Shown here piece after piece: positions 13,259-26,249 of a stretch of 64,000 bases of DNA. The first letter of the stretch is position 1; every line of letters begins with the position of its first letter. The stretch is from positions 9,619,001 through 9,683,000 of the forward strand of contig CM032815.1 in NCBI GenBank assembly GCA_019155185.1, given 5' to 3'. Origin of the DNA: Beaufortia kweichowensis (Eukaryota > Chordata > Actinopteri > Cypriniformes > Gastromyzontidae). The notes below the pieces were generated by a model, which saw only the letters and a list, made by a program, of their open reading frames with translations, searched no databases and was not told the origin of the DNA. The position numbers and the translations under genes are program-made.

Positions 13259-13385
13259 CTCCAAGTGAGCCTGGGTTCTCTCCATATATTTTTATATATG
13301 GAGAAAAACCTTGGGAGAACCCAGGCTCACTTAGAGGGTCATTTCTCCTCTGATGAGTCACAGCTGCAATCAGTAATTTGATAAA
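13005..13385. repeat. dispersed repeat with (TA)n/(GA)n microsatellite and a hairpin
   Basis: A common fish-type repeat phrase (TTTCAAAGCAGCTTTACAGC at about 13050) is followed by GGTGGCAAGGAACCCAAACT, a (TA)n run at about 13195-13209, a (GA)n run at about 13211-13250, and a 92-bp inverted repeat at 13252-13343. The arms contain AGTGAGCCTGGGTTCTC and GAGAACCCAGGCTCACT. Short frames here encode only SRERERE-type low-complexity peptides and are not genes. Confidence 0.65.
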
Positions 13386-16300
13386 AGATTACTGAATAGA
13401 ATAGATTCTTAACAAGAGCTGTTAGTCAGTATAAAAGAGCGCAGAGACTGTACAATAACATGGCCTTGATGTGATAGACATGAAAAGACATGTGGTAAAC
13501 TGCTTTAGAAAGAACTGTGATTGTCTTAGATGTGATGTCACTTTGAACCGGGATGGGCTTCGTGATCCTTCCTTACAATTTCTCCAGAACTATTTTGTGA
13601 TTCATTATTCACCTGTTTTATACAGTTTGAACCAATTACAGCATATGACAATTGATTTATTGTCTTATCAAATTAAAGTGGTCGTTATGTTAAATACCTA
13701 ATGCCACTAGATGTCAATGAGAAACTCATTATAAATGACATAAAATTTATGATTCACATTTCCCATTTTAATTTAAACAGCAAGCTTTTAAAATTAGCTT
13801 TCGACACGCCTCACCGAATTCCTATTTCATAATTGTGTCATAATATGGATTCATAATCCGTTCTTTGGGAGGATAGTATAATGGTCTTTAAAGGCAGGAA
13901 GGTAAGATAAAGAAGTAGTTATTCTTCTACTCTCAAACAGGCCATAAAGAAAGATCAGAACAGGAAAATAAGGACTGTAATATATTAAATTAAGCCAAAA
14001 GTAAAGAATTTCTCGAAGATTGAACTTGACTCAGCAGGTCCATAATCTCTTTTTGGTAGGTGTGAAATGACTGTAGACTTACCCAAATAGTACAAAACAT
14101 CTTGATCACAGTGCGTTATTAAATCAGTTGTTTTAATCTTTTCTTGTAGAAAATGTTGAGTTAAAAAGGTCAGTGATATCTGATGATGGCTTTGAACAAT
14201 CTCTGGTTAAAGGAACTGTTACCTCAAAAAAAGAAATTTGTGTATCGTTAAAAGGGTTTCTTGTTCTAGACCTTGTGCATATGTTGAAACTCAGTGATCA
14301 TTGCTTGGTCAGTTCTTAGTTCCTTGACTAACTGTGATCGAAATGTGCACAAATCTGGAAGATGTTTAGCAAATGATGGCTTAGATTTCAATGTGTTCCC
14401 TCTTAAAAGCTCTCATAGTGTTTCAGAAGAGTCATATGGATTTTGACCTGATGATGGTCTCTGTCTGTTTTCATTGTGTGGAAAAATGCCAGCAAACTCC
14501 AGTGAGTGATGTTGAGTGAATTTTAGCAAATTTCATTTTCTTGTTAAGGAACATTGGTGACTTAGTAGGCATTTTATCACAGTTGGTCGATGACTGCAGT
14601 TCTCTGGCATTTGTTGATACATTTTCTATTCAGACAGGCAGGATTATAGTGGCTTACAGACCACTAGAACGTTTTTTGATGAGCCGGTTATGTGGGCTGA
14701 CACGTGTATGAAAATATCTCATTTCTAAAATAAATTCAGATGTCTTGGTTGTCTGGCCATTAACCGGCATTAATGCTACTTGATAGTCAATAACATCGAA
14801 AAACATTCTTATTCTTGAGAGCATTTTATTGGATTAAAATCTTCAAATCCTTTGGTGTTAATTTTCTCAACCTGACTTAATTTCGTTCAGGAAATCAAAC
14901 AAAGCAAATGCATTTTTAATCTTTCTTCTAGAAGAATCATGTACTGTATTAGTTATAATTCATCAAGGTACATTTCAGCTGCTTCTCAATGCAAATGTTT
15001 GAATAATTGAAGACCGTTGAGCAGGGTGGAGAGGAGACGATAGGAAGATGTTTTTTTAGCTCGTGGTCACAGAGATGTTTCACATACTGTACAGAAGAAG
15101 GAAGAATGGACTCGCTGCACTCCAGTGAGGGAGTCGCTTTCATATTGTACTACAAGGGGACAGACGTAGCTTTCTGCAGCTCTTCTTACACTGAATATGA
15201 TTTAAAGATATAATTAAAGATATAATATAAAGGAATAATCTAGTTATAATTCCTGTCTTTTAGAGTTAATTATTTCATATGTGTGTATTTGTGTGAGAAG
15301 TCTTCCTCTGTATTCTGCTGCCTTTAATTGGACTTTCTGGTGGTTTTTAGCATTTACCTGACAGGTCTTCTCTCGAAAAGTCATATTACGATATTAACTG
15401 TGACTTTTCCATGTTTTTTATATATCTGGATTATATTATATCATATCTCATTATATATCTTCGCGTGGCAGCAGTAAAGCTTGTTCTTTGCTCTTGTTCA
15501 GTGCTGTAATCATTCTTATTCATGAATATATATAAATATAACCACTTTCTTGGGAGCTGTTATCTGTTATCACCAAAGATTGATATCGTCAGTTATGTGT
15601 TTAATGTAATTGCTAGGAAGGTGTTAAAAAGATTTATTTATCATGCATTTATCATGGATTATGCTACAGCATTCAAAAATGATGAAAAAAACTTTGAATC
15701 TAAAGTCATGTTGTGTGTCTTGATGCTTGAAATCAGTTATGTGGAGAAAAATGTAATTGTGTCAGCATAATAATTTTCTTCATTACAAAACGAACATATT
15801 GTTAAAAATATGTTTGTTGTATTGTTGTTTTAAAATGAATTCCTTGGACCAAGTAATGAAGAAAACAGATAAGAACTCGCTCAATACTCGATTGAAAAGG
15901 CCCCAAATAGGGCAAAGTGTGGCTAAAGATGGAGAAGATGCTAAAATATCACACAATTTTTGTAAATACATTTGTGTTATTCAATTGTTTAAATGAGTAA
16001 AACCTCAATTATTTTTCCTAGATACCATAAGATTAAATGAAGAGCAAACACAAATGGAAATATTTGCTGAAGTTGCATCCCAGATATTTTATTTGAGTTT
16101 TAGAAGAGATCTTAAAAATGCCACAAACTAGCTTAGATTTAAAGTCTATTAAAAGTCAATGTTTTTGAAGATTGCAGTATGAACATTTCACATCAAATTG
16201 ACCCAAATCCAAATTATTTCACCTATTATATCTACATTTTACACGATTTATGAACAATAACATTTTCCTCTGGGATGGTCTGTAGTCACAAATTAAAGAT

Positions 16301-16920
16301 TTCAATATGATCTCCAATATTTCCCATTCTATTCTACCAAGTCTATATTATCTTGGTTTAACTGTTTACATTAGGTTATGGAAAGCGAGAGTAATATTTA
16401 AGTTTTCCTCTGGGGTACTTTGTCAATTAACATCAGCATTGTTAGCCAAAGAAAAACTGTATCCAGTTATTTAAATAATAACTCCCTTTAGTGAATTTCA
16501 ATATTGCTTTTCTAGAGATTAGAGAACAATGATTAGCAATAACCATCTTGAGGTGAATAATGTCTCACATGTGGCTCGGCCTTAATGAGATCAGTAATGG
16601 AAAAATGAACAAACACTACCGCAGGGTTTTAAACAGACCTCCGCTGTCCTACATTTACATGGCGTCAAGGCTGGTAAAGCCCCACTTGACGTGAATTTGT
16701 CACAGTAAATGAGTCAGAGAGTGCCAGCGCAACTTACTCTAATAATAAACACGGGGTGGGCAATCAAATATTAACATTAACATTACGCAATGATTGTACT
16801 GGCAATATAACATTGAGCAACAGTGTAAATGCTATCATATTAACATGCTTTTTCCTTTGGCTATAAGGTTTCTTTTTTGCAATCCTTCCTTTTCTTGCGA
16901 CCTCTGACCTAATCTCTATA
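13386..16920. other. intergenic DNA, nothing recognised
   Basis: AT-rich sequence with scattered short frames on both strands. I recognise no gene, RNA gene or clear element between the hairpin repeat and the palindromic repeat at 16921. Confidence 0.5.
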
Positions 16921-17072
16921 AATGCTGGGTTGGTTTCAAGGTTACATATGGACAGAACACCCAGTTGGGTTATACATTTACTTATGCTGGGTCGTTGCTA
17001 GTCAAACCTGGGTTGAAGCAAGTAACCCAGCATAAGTTCATTTATAATTAACTGTGTGTTCTGGCCATGTTT
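16921..17072. repeat. dispersed repeat family B, copy 1 (TGCTGGGTT palindrome)
   Basis: Opens with AATGCTGGGTTGGTTTCAAG and later carries GTAACCCAGCATAAGTTCAT then TTATAATTAACTGTGTGTTC. The TGCTGGGTT/AACCCAGCA ends are inverted. A second copy with the same order lies at 53457-53572. Confidence 0.5.
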
Positions 17073-17182
17073 TACTCAGCATTGTTAAGAGTGTAACAAT
17101 ATTCATGTCAGGGTTAGATAGTTTTTATGATTTTTATGAATCTGAGTCATACTTACAGTACTAATATATGAAAGTAATTATT

Positions 17183-17250
17183 ATGGATGGATGGATGGAG
17201 ATGGATAGATGATGATGGATGGATAGATATATAGATATAGATACAGATAG
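17183..17250. repeat. (GGAT)n/(GATA)n microsatellite
   Basis: Imperfect GGAT repeats change into GATA-type repeats (ATAGATATAGATACAGATAG). Confidence 0.85.
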
Positions 17251-17299
17251 ACTTTTTTATAAACTCGCTGTCTTGAAAATACCAGTGAAATCAATTCAA

Positions 17300-18060
17300 T
17301 TGTGATACATCCAGACATCATGAAAGAGAATTATTTGAAAGCCAGCAATTCAGTAAAAGCCAAACTCAAACTGCAGACAACGATTTAGAAAAGCAGCCTT
17401 TATCTTGCCATTTCAAACTTTTTGTTCCCATAAAAGAGAGAAACGGCTCACAGCTCACATTCTTTGACCTCCTGTTGTTTGGAAGACACAGTGGGGTAAT
17501 TGAAGCCTTGGGCAGGAAATGAAGAGGGAAACAGTATGAATTTACTAACAGGTTGAGCCTGACACACTCCCGACACTATCCAATATAATAACAGCATATT
17601 TCTGCTCTTAATTAAACTCTACTAATATGATCGAAGTACAGCTTTGCTCACGGTGAAGTGAGGTTATTTTACTTTCCTGAACAGAGGAGAGGAAAAGGCA
17701 GGCCGATGTGTAAAGTGGAAATTGCTCATCCATTATTTAACTTGGCTCTTAACCAGTGTGTGTTGTAATACTGTGTGCTAATTGGAGGTGCTGAGGGTTC
17801 AGACAGGCGAGACTTATTAGCACACTCATTAGTTAAGTCAGCTTTACTGCCAGCAGTTTCTCTGCACCTTTGTGTTCACATGGGTCTCCTTTACTCCAGA
17901 CGAGTTAAATGTCTTTCACCTTGTCTGTTTCTTTGACATCTGTCGCTGCTTTGTTATTAGCTGGTGGCAGCTTTTTGGCCGTAATTGCCGGACAATCACG
18001 GCTTTATCTGCCCTGTGATTTTACATTTCACTGGTGGCTTTTTGGATTAGCATACTAGCA
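17300..18060. promoter_or_regulatory. candidate conserved non-coding block
   Basis: About 750 bases with balanced composition, no repeat signature and no open frame. It has several homeodomain-type cores (TAATTG, TTAATTAA, CTAATTGG, TAATTGCC). This texture is typical of vertebrate developmental enhancers lying in gene-poor DNA next to neuronal genes. The call is by texture only; conservation could not be tested. Confidence 0.25.
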
Positions 18061-19417
18061 TGCTGTACTAATGCTATTTATGTGAAATATCTATAGAAAT
18101 ATCTCTGTCTATAGTGTGCCATTTACATGTACATGTAAAAAAACCAGTAAATTAGAAATACATTGTTTCTTGTCCGATTTGTTTTTCTGTATTGTTAATT
18201 TTTACTAATTGTAATGATGCTTTCTTGATCGAGAAAGAAAAAGAAACATGTCGATTATATCATTTTCAAATTGATAATGCTAAATTATCGAATCATAATT
18301 TATACCAATCAAATAAACATGAAATGCTTGTTTTTAGTGTTATGTACTGTATGCAGTGTTTCGAAAAGATGTTTTCAGAATTAGGAGACCAAGTGTCATT
18401 ATTTAAGAATGACCTTTGAAAAGCTCATAATGCATTAGTGTGAATATTCTCTTATAAACATAGGCCAAAATGTGGACTGTATCAAAAAACGAACTGAACG
18501 CCACATTCAGCGTGTCAGTGATACGCAGTTTACCTTAACGTATCTAGATGCAGAGAGCTCGAGGATATGTACCGTATGCTATTATGTTTTTGACACTCTG
18601 GGGTGTGGAGCATCTGCTTTGAACATTTGTTTCGAGCGTGTTGGAGTATCTGTGTACCCTCTTTTGTTGTACGATTCTATGACACAATGATGTTACGTTT
18701 TTTGTAGAAGTTGCTGTAGGTACTTTTAGCCCCTCTTGAAAGTTCATTCGAGTTCTGTAGCTGGGCTTCACCTTGTGTCAGCCAGTTTGACTACAAGAAA
18801 ATCAAAGCTCACCCTTAGGCAGCTTAAATGTAGTCGTGCAATAGTGAAAAATCTGCCCTTCTTTCTCTTATCTTAGCGGTTAGACACAGAAAGCAGCTTT
18901 TAGATTCTCTTGCTTTAGCAGACTGTGTGAGAATCTGTGCGGCAGATTGTGGTGTGGAGTGTATTAACTTCACCCCACAAACACCAACACACACATACGC
19001 AAGGTCATTCTACTTTCATTTTACAGACAAGTTAAGTTACAGAAATCCAAACAACAGATTTATTTCAAAGCTCATTTCGCACAGTTATGCATCAGTCATG
19101 AACATAAAATAATTTTATATTAACAATATATAAGAAAAAATATCAATATCAGGCCGGTTTCACTTGTAATACTTTACTGTAAGCAACAAGCATGAATTAT
19201 TTAACTAGCATAGGCATATATATGGGAGGTTTTGTCACGTTAATAATGTATTTTTTGCTCAGCTGTGAAGGTGTGAAACCCAGACTGTTGCCTCCTGTAG
19301 TGCAAATGTCACTTCACTAATATGAAAGAATTACTGGATCCTTCAGAGGTCCTTCATTTTTGGTGAAGGCCTCCACTCCGTATCATAAAATTCGGTCCAA
19401 TTCCTCTCACACCCAAC

Positions 19418-19600
19418 AATTAAAATTGTGTCATCATTTATTCACCATCATGTGATGCAGAACGTGTATGTGACGGGGAAAAATGTGGTTTTGTGTGGAA
19501 GTCGATGTTGTTTGGATACCAACATTCTTCGAAGTATTTTCTTTTGTGTTCTGCAAAAGAAATAAAGTCATACAGGTTTGAAATTACATAAGGGTGAATA
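19418..19600. mobile_element. palindromic MITE fragment (Angel-like)
   Basis: Contains TGTCATCATTTATTCACC, then GGATACCAACATTCTTCGAA, TTTTGTGTTCTGC, AAAGTCATACAGGTTTGAAA and GGGTGAATAAATGATG. These are the ordered landmarks of the abundant teleost palindromic MITE seen whole at 51917-52204. Confidence 0.6.
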
Positions 19601-20099
19601 AATGATGCTCTGGTATAAATGTTATAATTTGACATTTCTTACTGCTGGTTTATAGTGATTTATTAAATTCCTACAGTTTTCAATGAAACAGTTGTTTTTG
19701 CTTACCCTTCTCTGATGGGTTTGCTCTGATTGCACGCCGCTGTTATTTGGCCTCTGTCAAAACTTACATTTAATTGGAGCAGCATCTCTAATTTTCTTAG
19801 CAAAAACATCAACAGGCGTTCTGTTTTTCTTTCCACTTAAGATTAATTCACAGTTTGGAGCTTCAAACCTGCACTAAGAATAAGCTGCTGTCTAGTAAAG
19901 CGCAGCAGAAGACAGCATTGAGCGTGTTCTGTTTGTGAAAACAAGCAAGATTTCATCCTTCTGACAGAGACTGTTCTCATTCTTATGCATAGACAAGACA
20001 ACCTCTCGCTTGTCCTCAATTTATCAAACAATTTCTCAAATCTTGGTAGTAAAAGATGTTTTGAAGATTGGCTGGAGAGAATAGATTTGATCACTTTGG

Positions 20100-22775
20100 T
20101 TTTAACGTTTAAAGAACGCTTGCTGAACTTATTGATGTAATGATTGTGCTCAATGCAAATTGTGAATTAGTATTCAGGGGATTTGCTTAATCCATTTAGG
20201 ACAGAGTGCTCACGTGAGCTGGGTAAATTCAGTCGTCTAAACTCTTAATATCGTAACAATAATGGCACACAATACGCTGCCATATTTCGATTTCTGACTC
20301 AGATTTTCATCGCATCCTAATCGATTCAGTAGCTGCCAAATGGCTGTTGCTTCGCCAACTTTAAAACTTTTTCTTTGAAGAAACTGTTCACCCAAGAATG
20401 AAAATGAACTCCAAGCCTGCGTGACTGACTTTCATTGACATGGCAAGGAGAGCTGGACAGTCGAGATGAATTTTGAGTTAGACTATGTTTGTCTTTTATA
20501 GCTTCAGTCCTTATTTACTCATTCATTATTTATAAAAAAAAGACTTATTTATTCAACTTTACAGTTAAAAAATGCATGTTTGGCATCACGACACAATTGT
20601 TTCTTAAATGCTCATGCACGACTGTTTCTCATTTCTCATTAGATTGCATGCGGCCTAACTAATGCGCCTCTATCATTATTATCTAATCAGATCTTTAATC
20701 AACGTTTTGGGCTGTTCACTGAATCTCTAGCAAAGCAAAGCATCTGCTGTTTGACTTTAATCTTCTTATCTCTTGTTTGTTACCTGCAGAATGAATACAG
20801 CTGTCCTAGACCATTACCTGAAGCTTGGATTGGAGACGTGCCCACCATACACTAAAGGGAATGTTTCGTTTAATCCACAGGCGGATTTTTGTGCCTATGT
20901 GCATTTTATCAATCACATCAACTTTTGTTCCCGTAATGCCACTCATACTGTCATTGCTTTGAGATCGTTCTGGATATCCGTGAATCAAACAGCAGAAAAT
21001 CGGAGAGACAGAATAGCTGCGCTGATTTCTCAGATGCATATTTTAACGCTCTTTTGTTCATTTGGATGGCTTACTTTTTACGTCACTTGGACAGACTTGC
21101 CCAAACAGTTGGGTGTATTTCATTGGGATTGTGATGGATCCATCAGATGGGTCGTACCGAACAGGGTCATAGTGCTCAATTGAAGAGCAATGGATCATAC
21201 CAATGAAAATTATCCAGCCTTTGATTAAATACCCAGCGCCTAACTATATTTCACTGGAACTGTACGTGGGATCTTTACATAAACTCTTAATGTGACGGAA
21301 CCACAATTTTTCTTCATATTCCCTCAGATTGAAATCCCATTCTTTGTTATTTAATGTAAATCGTGTGAAAACGTATTTGTCGGAATAATAAAAATGACTA
21401 AGTTAAACTTTTACGCTACGTCTAATACAGGATTTGTTTTGCCGTTCCACTGGATTTACATCAAACTCTGTACAGTTTTGTTTTAATGACAGCCCCACGT
21501 TTACAAGCCCTTTATAATATTAATAGACTTTATGCTGTTATGGCCTATGAACTCTGACTATGCCAACGTTGACCCACATAATGTCATTTTATTGGACAGT
21601 GTGTAAACATTGGGATGTTTGTAAGCAAATGTGTGTGAAAGCATTTGGCGTATATAATTTTTCGTTGTTAAAACGTTCTTATCCCAGATTAATGAGCAGA
21701 AACAGCCATACAGTAAGTCAGCGGTTCTAAACACTGGCTCAACCAATGGCGAGAGATTAGGGCGGGGCTACATTTTTGATTGACCAATAGCATGCAGGTG
21801 GGGAGGGATGAGTGGTGTAGTGTTTAGGGAACCCAGGGGGGTGTTTTTTGAATAGCATTGAAAAATAGCCATACATTTGTACAAAACCAGAGCAAGAGAT
21901 ACTGCACATCACCAGTATTTCAATATAATATGAAGAATTATATTTTATTATTATTATTATTTTTTGCTATTCTGTTCAATACCACAAGTGACACAGAATT
22001 TACACACTTTACCTGTTAATTGTTTGTTCAGGATAAGGCACAGAGAGTGTGTTTATGTGTGTTTAGACCTGTTTAATCCTTATTCAGCCGTCCCTAAACT
22101 ATTGTCATTCTGTAATATATCTCTGTTTCCCCTTTAATTTAATGATTACGTTTTGTAACAAACTGTATAAATTGTACACCAAATTCTGTTTTCTAATGAG
22201 AACATTGTCAAAATCAATGGTGAGAAATATACATTTGTCAAATGGAAATTAGTATTGATTGACTTACTTTATATTTTATGAATGTATGATTCATTTATGG
22301 TCACATTTCACTCAACAAAATAGCTTTTCCTTCTAGAAGAAATGGAAAGCATTACTGTGAAAACAAGCTGGATGACTTGCTTTTTAATGCATTTGCAGAA
22401 TATTTTGGGCATTTAGTTTATAAAGAGACAGTAAAATGAAACGGATGTAATTCAGCTCTTATCAAACCAAACCACAACATGCAACACTACAAATGGAAGT
22501 GAACGCAGTGGAGCTAACGTGATTTTGACTCTGAGATACTTTATTGTAGTCTAGATTGAGAAGGTAATAATACTCGAGTCACTGTTTTATGTGATTAACT
22601 TCATACATTAATATATTGCAAAAATGCTCGGAGGAAAACCATTTGAGATTCAGCATTTTGAGTTCGTTTGATACATGCATTGATAATTCTTTTCAGATTG
22701 CGTTTCTGGAGCTCAAGAGCTTATGGGTTTGATTCCAAGATTATAGATATTAACAAGATGCCATAGTTCTGTTAC
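20100..22775. other. intergenic DNA with one chance-length open frame
   Basis: No recognised gene. The frame at 20773-21183 (136 codons) sits behind a plausible acceptor (TTACCTGCAG, ending at 20790) but resembles no family I know and does not match the known LRRTM4 long tail in any frame. (ATT)n-type tracts occur near 21945. Confidence 0.4.
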
Positions 22776-23009
22776 TATAGACCATTTCACAATATGTAAA
22801 CAGCACTGGTCCAAAAGCACTTCCTGTCTCAGTTTATTAACACTACACAATGTCAGAATGAAATACAACCAACAGAAAGAACATTTACAATGGAATCAAA
22901 ATGTTTAACGAACATCTTTAAGGTTCAATTACATATGAGAAATACAGAAAAACTGAAACAGGAAGTGCTTCTGGACCAGTGTTGTTTACATCTTGTGAAA
23001 TGGTCTATA
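22776..23009. mobile_element. MITE with about 54-bp terminal inverted repeats
   Basis: The left arm begins TATAGACCATTTCACAA and runs through ACTGGTCCAAAAGCACTTCC; the right arm is its imperfect inverse (GGAAGTGCTTCTGGACCAGT ... TTGTGAAATGGTCTATA). The 234-bp element has no coding capacity. The ends are flanked by TA, compatible with a Tc1/mariner-type TA target. Confidence 0.75.
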
Positions 23010-23639
23010 AAGAAGTACAAATGCAAGTCTTAAGCCCCGCCTTCCAGTTAAAAACTGCCAGTCATTAATCGCTAAAGACTGACGATACCGGAAGGGGTGT
23101 TTTTGCAAAGTGTTATGAACCAGCAGTTGCTGGAGCAACCTGCAAAAAAATTTTATGGTACAGTTTAAATGTGGGTTGGAAATATGTTGTTTTATTGTGA
23201 CCTCAGCAAGCGATTTTAGATGTATCAGTAGATAGGACTGTGGTATGACTGAATTAGTTGCCCGGAAGCATTGCAAATACACCAGCTGAATTGGAAGACA
23301 TTCCTTGTATAGACATGTTTGTATAGATGCCTTATCTCCAAGAAAACTCATTTCTTGTTGAAAGGAATGAGTTTTCCACAACATCAGACTCAGTATAGAC
23401 CAATCGTACAGCAATGCTAAAAAGTGTAAAAGAGGTCAGAAGAAAGTTCGGGCTACTTGGCTGCATTTGTATACGCTTATAGTGTATCTTTCAGCCTTTT
23501 TATGATGCTGTCAGATCAATATTTCTCTAATAAACCTGAAGGTCTGTCGGATGCACGCCAGGTCTCGTCCGAACAAAGGGAGCTATTCGAGTTCAAATCT
23601 CATCCCAGCATGACATAATTAGCGCTAAATATGTCATTT

Positions 23640-24000
23640 CTCAAGAGGGGGTTAACGTGAAGAGCACGTCCGGCGTAAAGTCCTCCAGGAACGCGTCAAG
23701 CTGTCTTACACGACGTCCAGATGGCAAATCAGCTCTGATGTTTTCCTGCACCGTCCCAGCTCTCCCGTGTCTCTCCCGCCCTCCGAGGCGACAGCTAAAC
23801 AGACTTAGCACTGTGTTCGGCCTAACTATCCCCATGAATTATTCACCATCTCCCTTCCTTCACATTGGGCAAGGAGCCCTGACATTTATCCCAGTCAACG
23901 GTCTCCTACTGGATGAGCCCTGCGTTCCGACTGCATCTAGATATTGGCTGTTATGTGCACTATTACCCTCAATCATGACTTCCCAAGAGTAAACCGCTCT
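23640..24000. other. GC-richer unassigned block
   Basis: Richer in G+C and CpG than its neighbours, with overlapping open frames on both strands (plus 23657-23992, 111 codons; minus 23641-23835, 64 codons). Neither frame resembles a family I know, and no clean splice signals bound them. It may be conserved non-coding DNA, a degraded exon or an old mobile fragment. Confidence 0.25.
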
Positions 24001-25189
24001 GACACAAAAGACCAACAAAATCAGATTTGCCAAACAGCCCAGATAAATTCAAGGGCATTATGTTGTTAAATGTCAAACAGAAACTTGGACTAATGAATAT
24101 GCTTTCTTCAGTTTGTGCATTAGTATGATTTCTTTTATCTTCAAAAGGTGGGCTTACAGGCTGCTGTGGGCTTTAAGTTTCTCACACTATTTCTATAATA
24201 GAGCGAGAATGCATAGCGATATTATTTTGACACAAATTACAATAAATAACATTGGTTTTCAATGCGTGTAAACGATTGTATCCTATGTCGTAATACAGTA
24301 AGGGTCAAAAGTGATGTCCGCCAGAGGACAAACACATTTTTAAAGATTTTTAAAGAGTATTAAATATTTAAGCTGTAGTCAAAAACAAAAGAGGATTAAA
24401 TTGTAGTCTGTGTTTGCATTGCATATTAAAGTTAAACATTTTTGTGGTATGCTGTTGTTTGCCAAATATAATAAAAAATTATATTATATTTTAAATAAAA
24501 AATTATATAATTTAAAGTACTTTAACCATGTTAAGTGTCGTACCATACTCCTCAATGCTTTACCTAAACCTACAGGTTTTTTTAAAAGCAATACTGTGTA
24601 AATATCCCTCCAGACATCACTGTTGGCCATTACTGTACTGTTGGACCCTTTCTCAAGACTATACTGTAAACATGATGAGTAAAAGTTATGGAGTTTAAAT
24701 AAGTGATCAGTAGAATTCATTTCAGAGTATTAATATAACTTCACAAAACAGACAAAACATGTTTCTTACCACATCTTGCCATTGCAAAATGTTTTATATT
24801 TCTTAATAATTAAACAGAATCTCACAGCAATTCATAACTATTTTACGAGGTGGCTAAATTATATGAATTTGTGCAATCTCATTCGGACGTTTCAGTACGA
24901 TCTGCCTTCACCCCTGTTTTTTTTCTGATAATTTATTGAATATAGCATGAATTATTCAATGTGAATAAATGCAGCATGAATTAGCCACCACATAATTGTA
25001 ATCTCTGTAAGTGCTGGCTGCAATAATTACAGCATTAAAAAAACGTAATGTAATAATATTTCATATACGAAATGATATAGGGGTCACATGGTATCAATGT
25101 GTTCAAGGATTGTTCGTTTTGAGTTGTGTGATCAAAATACAGACATGATCACATCATGGTTTAAAAATACTCCTTCAGATGCAAGTCTG

Positions 25190-25455
25190 GTTTCAGAGTT
25201 TGCAAGCTATCTGTGATTATTAAAAGTGTGATGCATCACAGATGATTGACAGATTGACGCGAGTGTCAAGTGACTGCCCGGAGATTAGGTCTTGTGGGAA
25301 AACTCTCATTTGATCTTCAGTGTGGGATTACATCCTCGCGGGACTGTGGAATTGATGCAACACAAGCAGTACTTTACTTTTAGGCGCACGTCTCGAGGCT
25401 AATTAAAAGTTAAGAGATGACACAGACTGCTCGACTCATCCCGCGCTCAAATTCA
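25190..25455. promoter_or_regulatory. candidate enhancer-like block with Meis/Pbx-type site
   Basis: Contains TGATTGACAG at 25243-25252, the textbook composite Meis/Pbx site, an Nkx2-type TCAAGTG at 25266-25272, and TAATTAAAAG further on, in a stretch free of repeats and long frames. Function is inferred from motifs only. Confidence 0.3.
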
Positions 25456-26249
25456 CTTTAAGTACAAGGTCTGGTGGGAAGAGCAAGAACTTTGTAATTA
25501 ATATGAAAGCAGTGGTCTGTTTTATCTGCAAGCCTGCGGATGAGGTTGCAGAAGGTTACCACTGAAAATACAAACCCAAAATAAGTGGATAACAAACCGA
25601 GACTTGTTTTAGTCTGATGCTTCTCAGATTTTCCAATGGGACTGTATATCGCACATCTGCGCATATACCCTCAGGTTAAACATTTAATATGACGCTTAAA
25701 CTTAAATGAAATACAAATGAAAAAAAACAATTTCTTAACAATTAAGTTACTATATAATAAATTAGTTCAGTCTCGTCTAAAGGAAATGTTTTTTCCTTGT
25801 GGAAGGTTTGTATTTGTTACAAATATTCTAATAAAACATTTTAAATCAATATTTTGTATCCAACAATTTACTGGTAGCAAGCCATGTAAGCAGGAAAATG
25901 TACAGCCAGATGGGTAATTCGTCCGTAACAACCTGCTGGCTGTACATAATCCTTTACATAATAAAGTTACTAAAAGTAAAACTGAAATATTTTAAAATCG
26001 GGATATTTAAAAAAAATGAACTAAATCCATCTGTGTCATAATGAAATATGAAAGTAACGTGAAGATTTGACTGTAAATGATGAGTTCTTTCCATGTGGGC
26101 AAAAGACAAAAATTTATGGAATACTGAAATGAAACATTTTATGAAATGTAATGAAATATTCATATCCAAACTGTTAAATCTAATGTGTCATAAAAACCTA
26201 ATCATAAGTGTCATAAGTACTACAATATTTTCAAAGAGAACAGTATGTG

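Noticed and set aside
13142..13381. Short frames rich in Arg-Glu
   Set aside because: They are translations of the (GA)n run and the adjoining hairpin repeat.
20773..21183. 136-codon plus-strand frame after a good acceptor
   Set aside because: No family resemblance, no matching donor or partner exon, and it does not encode the LRRTM4 long tail in any frame.
22695..22745. tRNA-like GGGTTTGATTCC word
   Set aside because: No A box at the right distance and no cloverleaf; at most a SINE crumb.
22986..23414. 142-codon minus-strand frame
   Set aside because: It begins in unique DNA and runs into the arm of the MITE at 22776-23009; composition looks non-coding.
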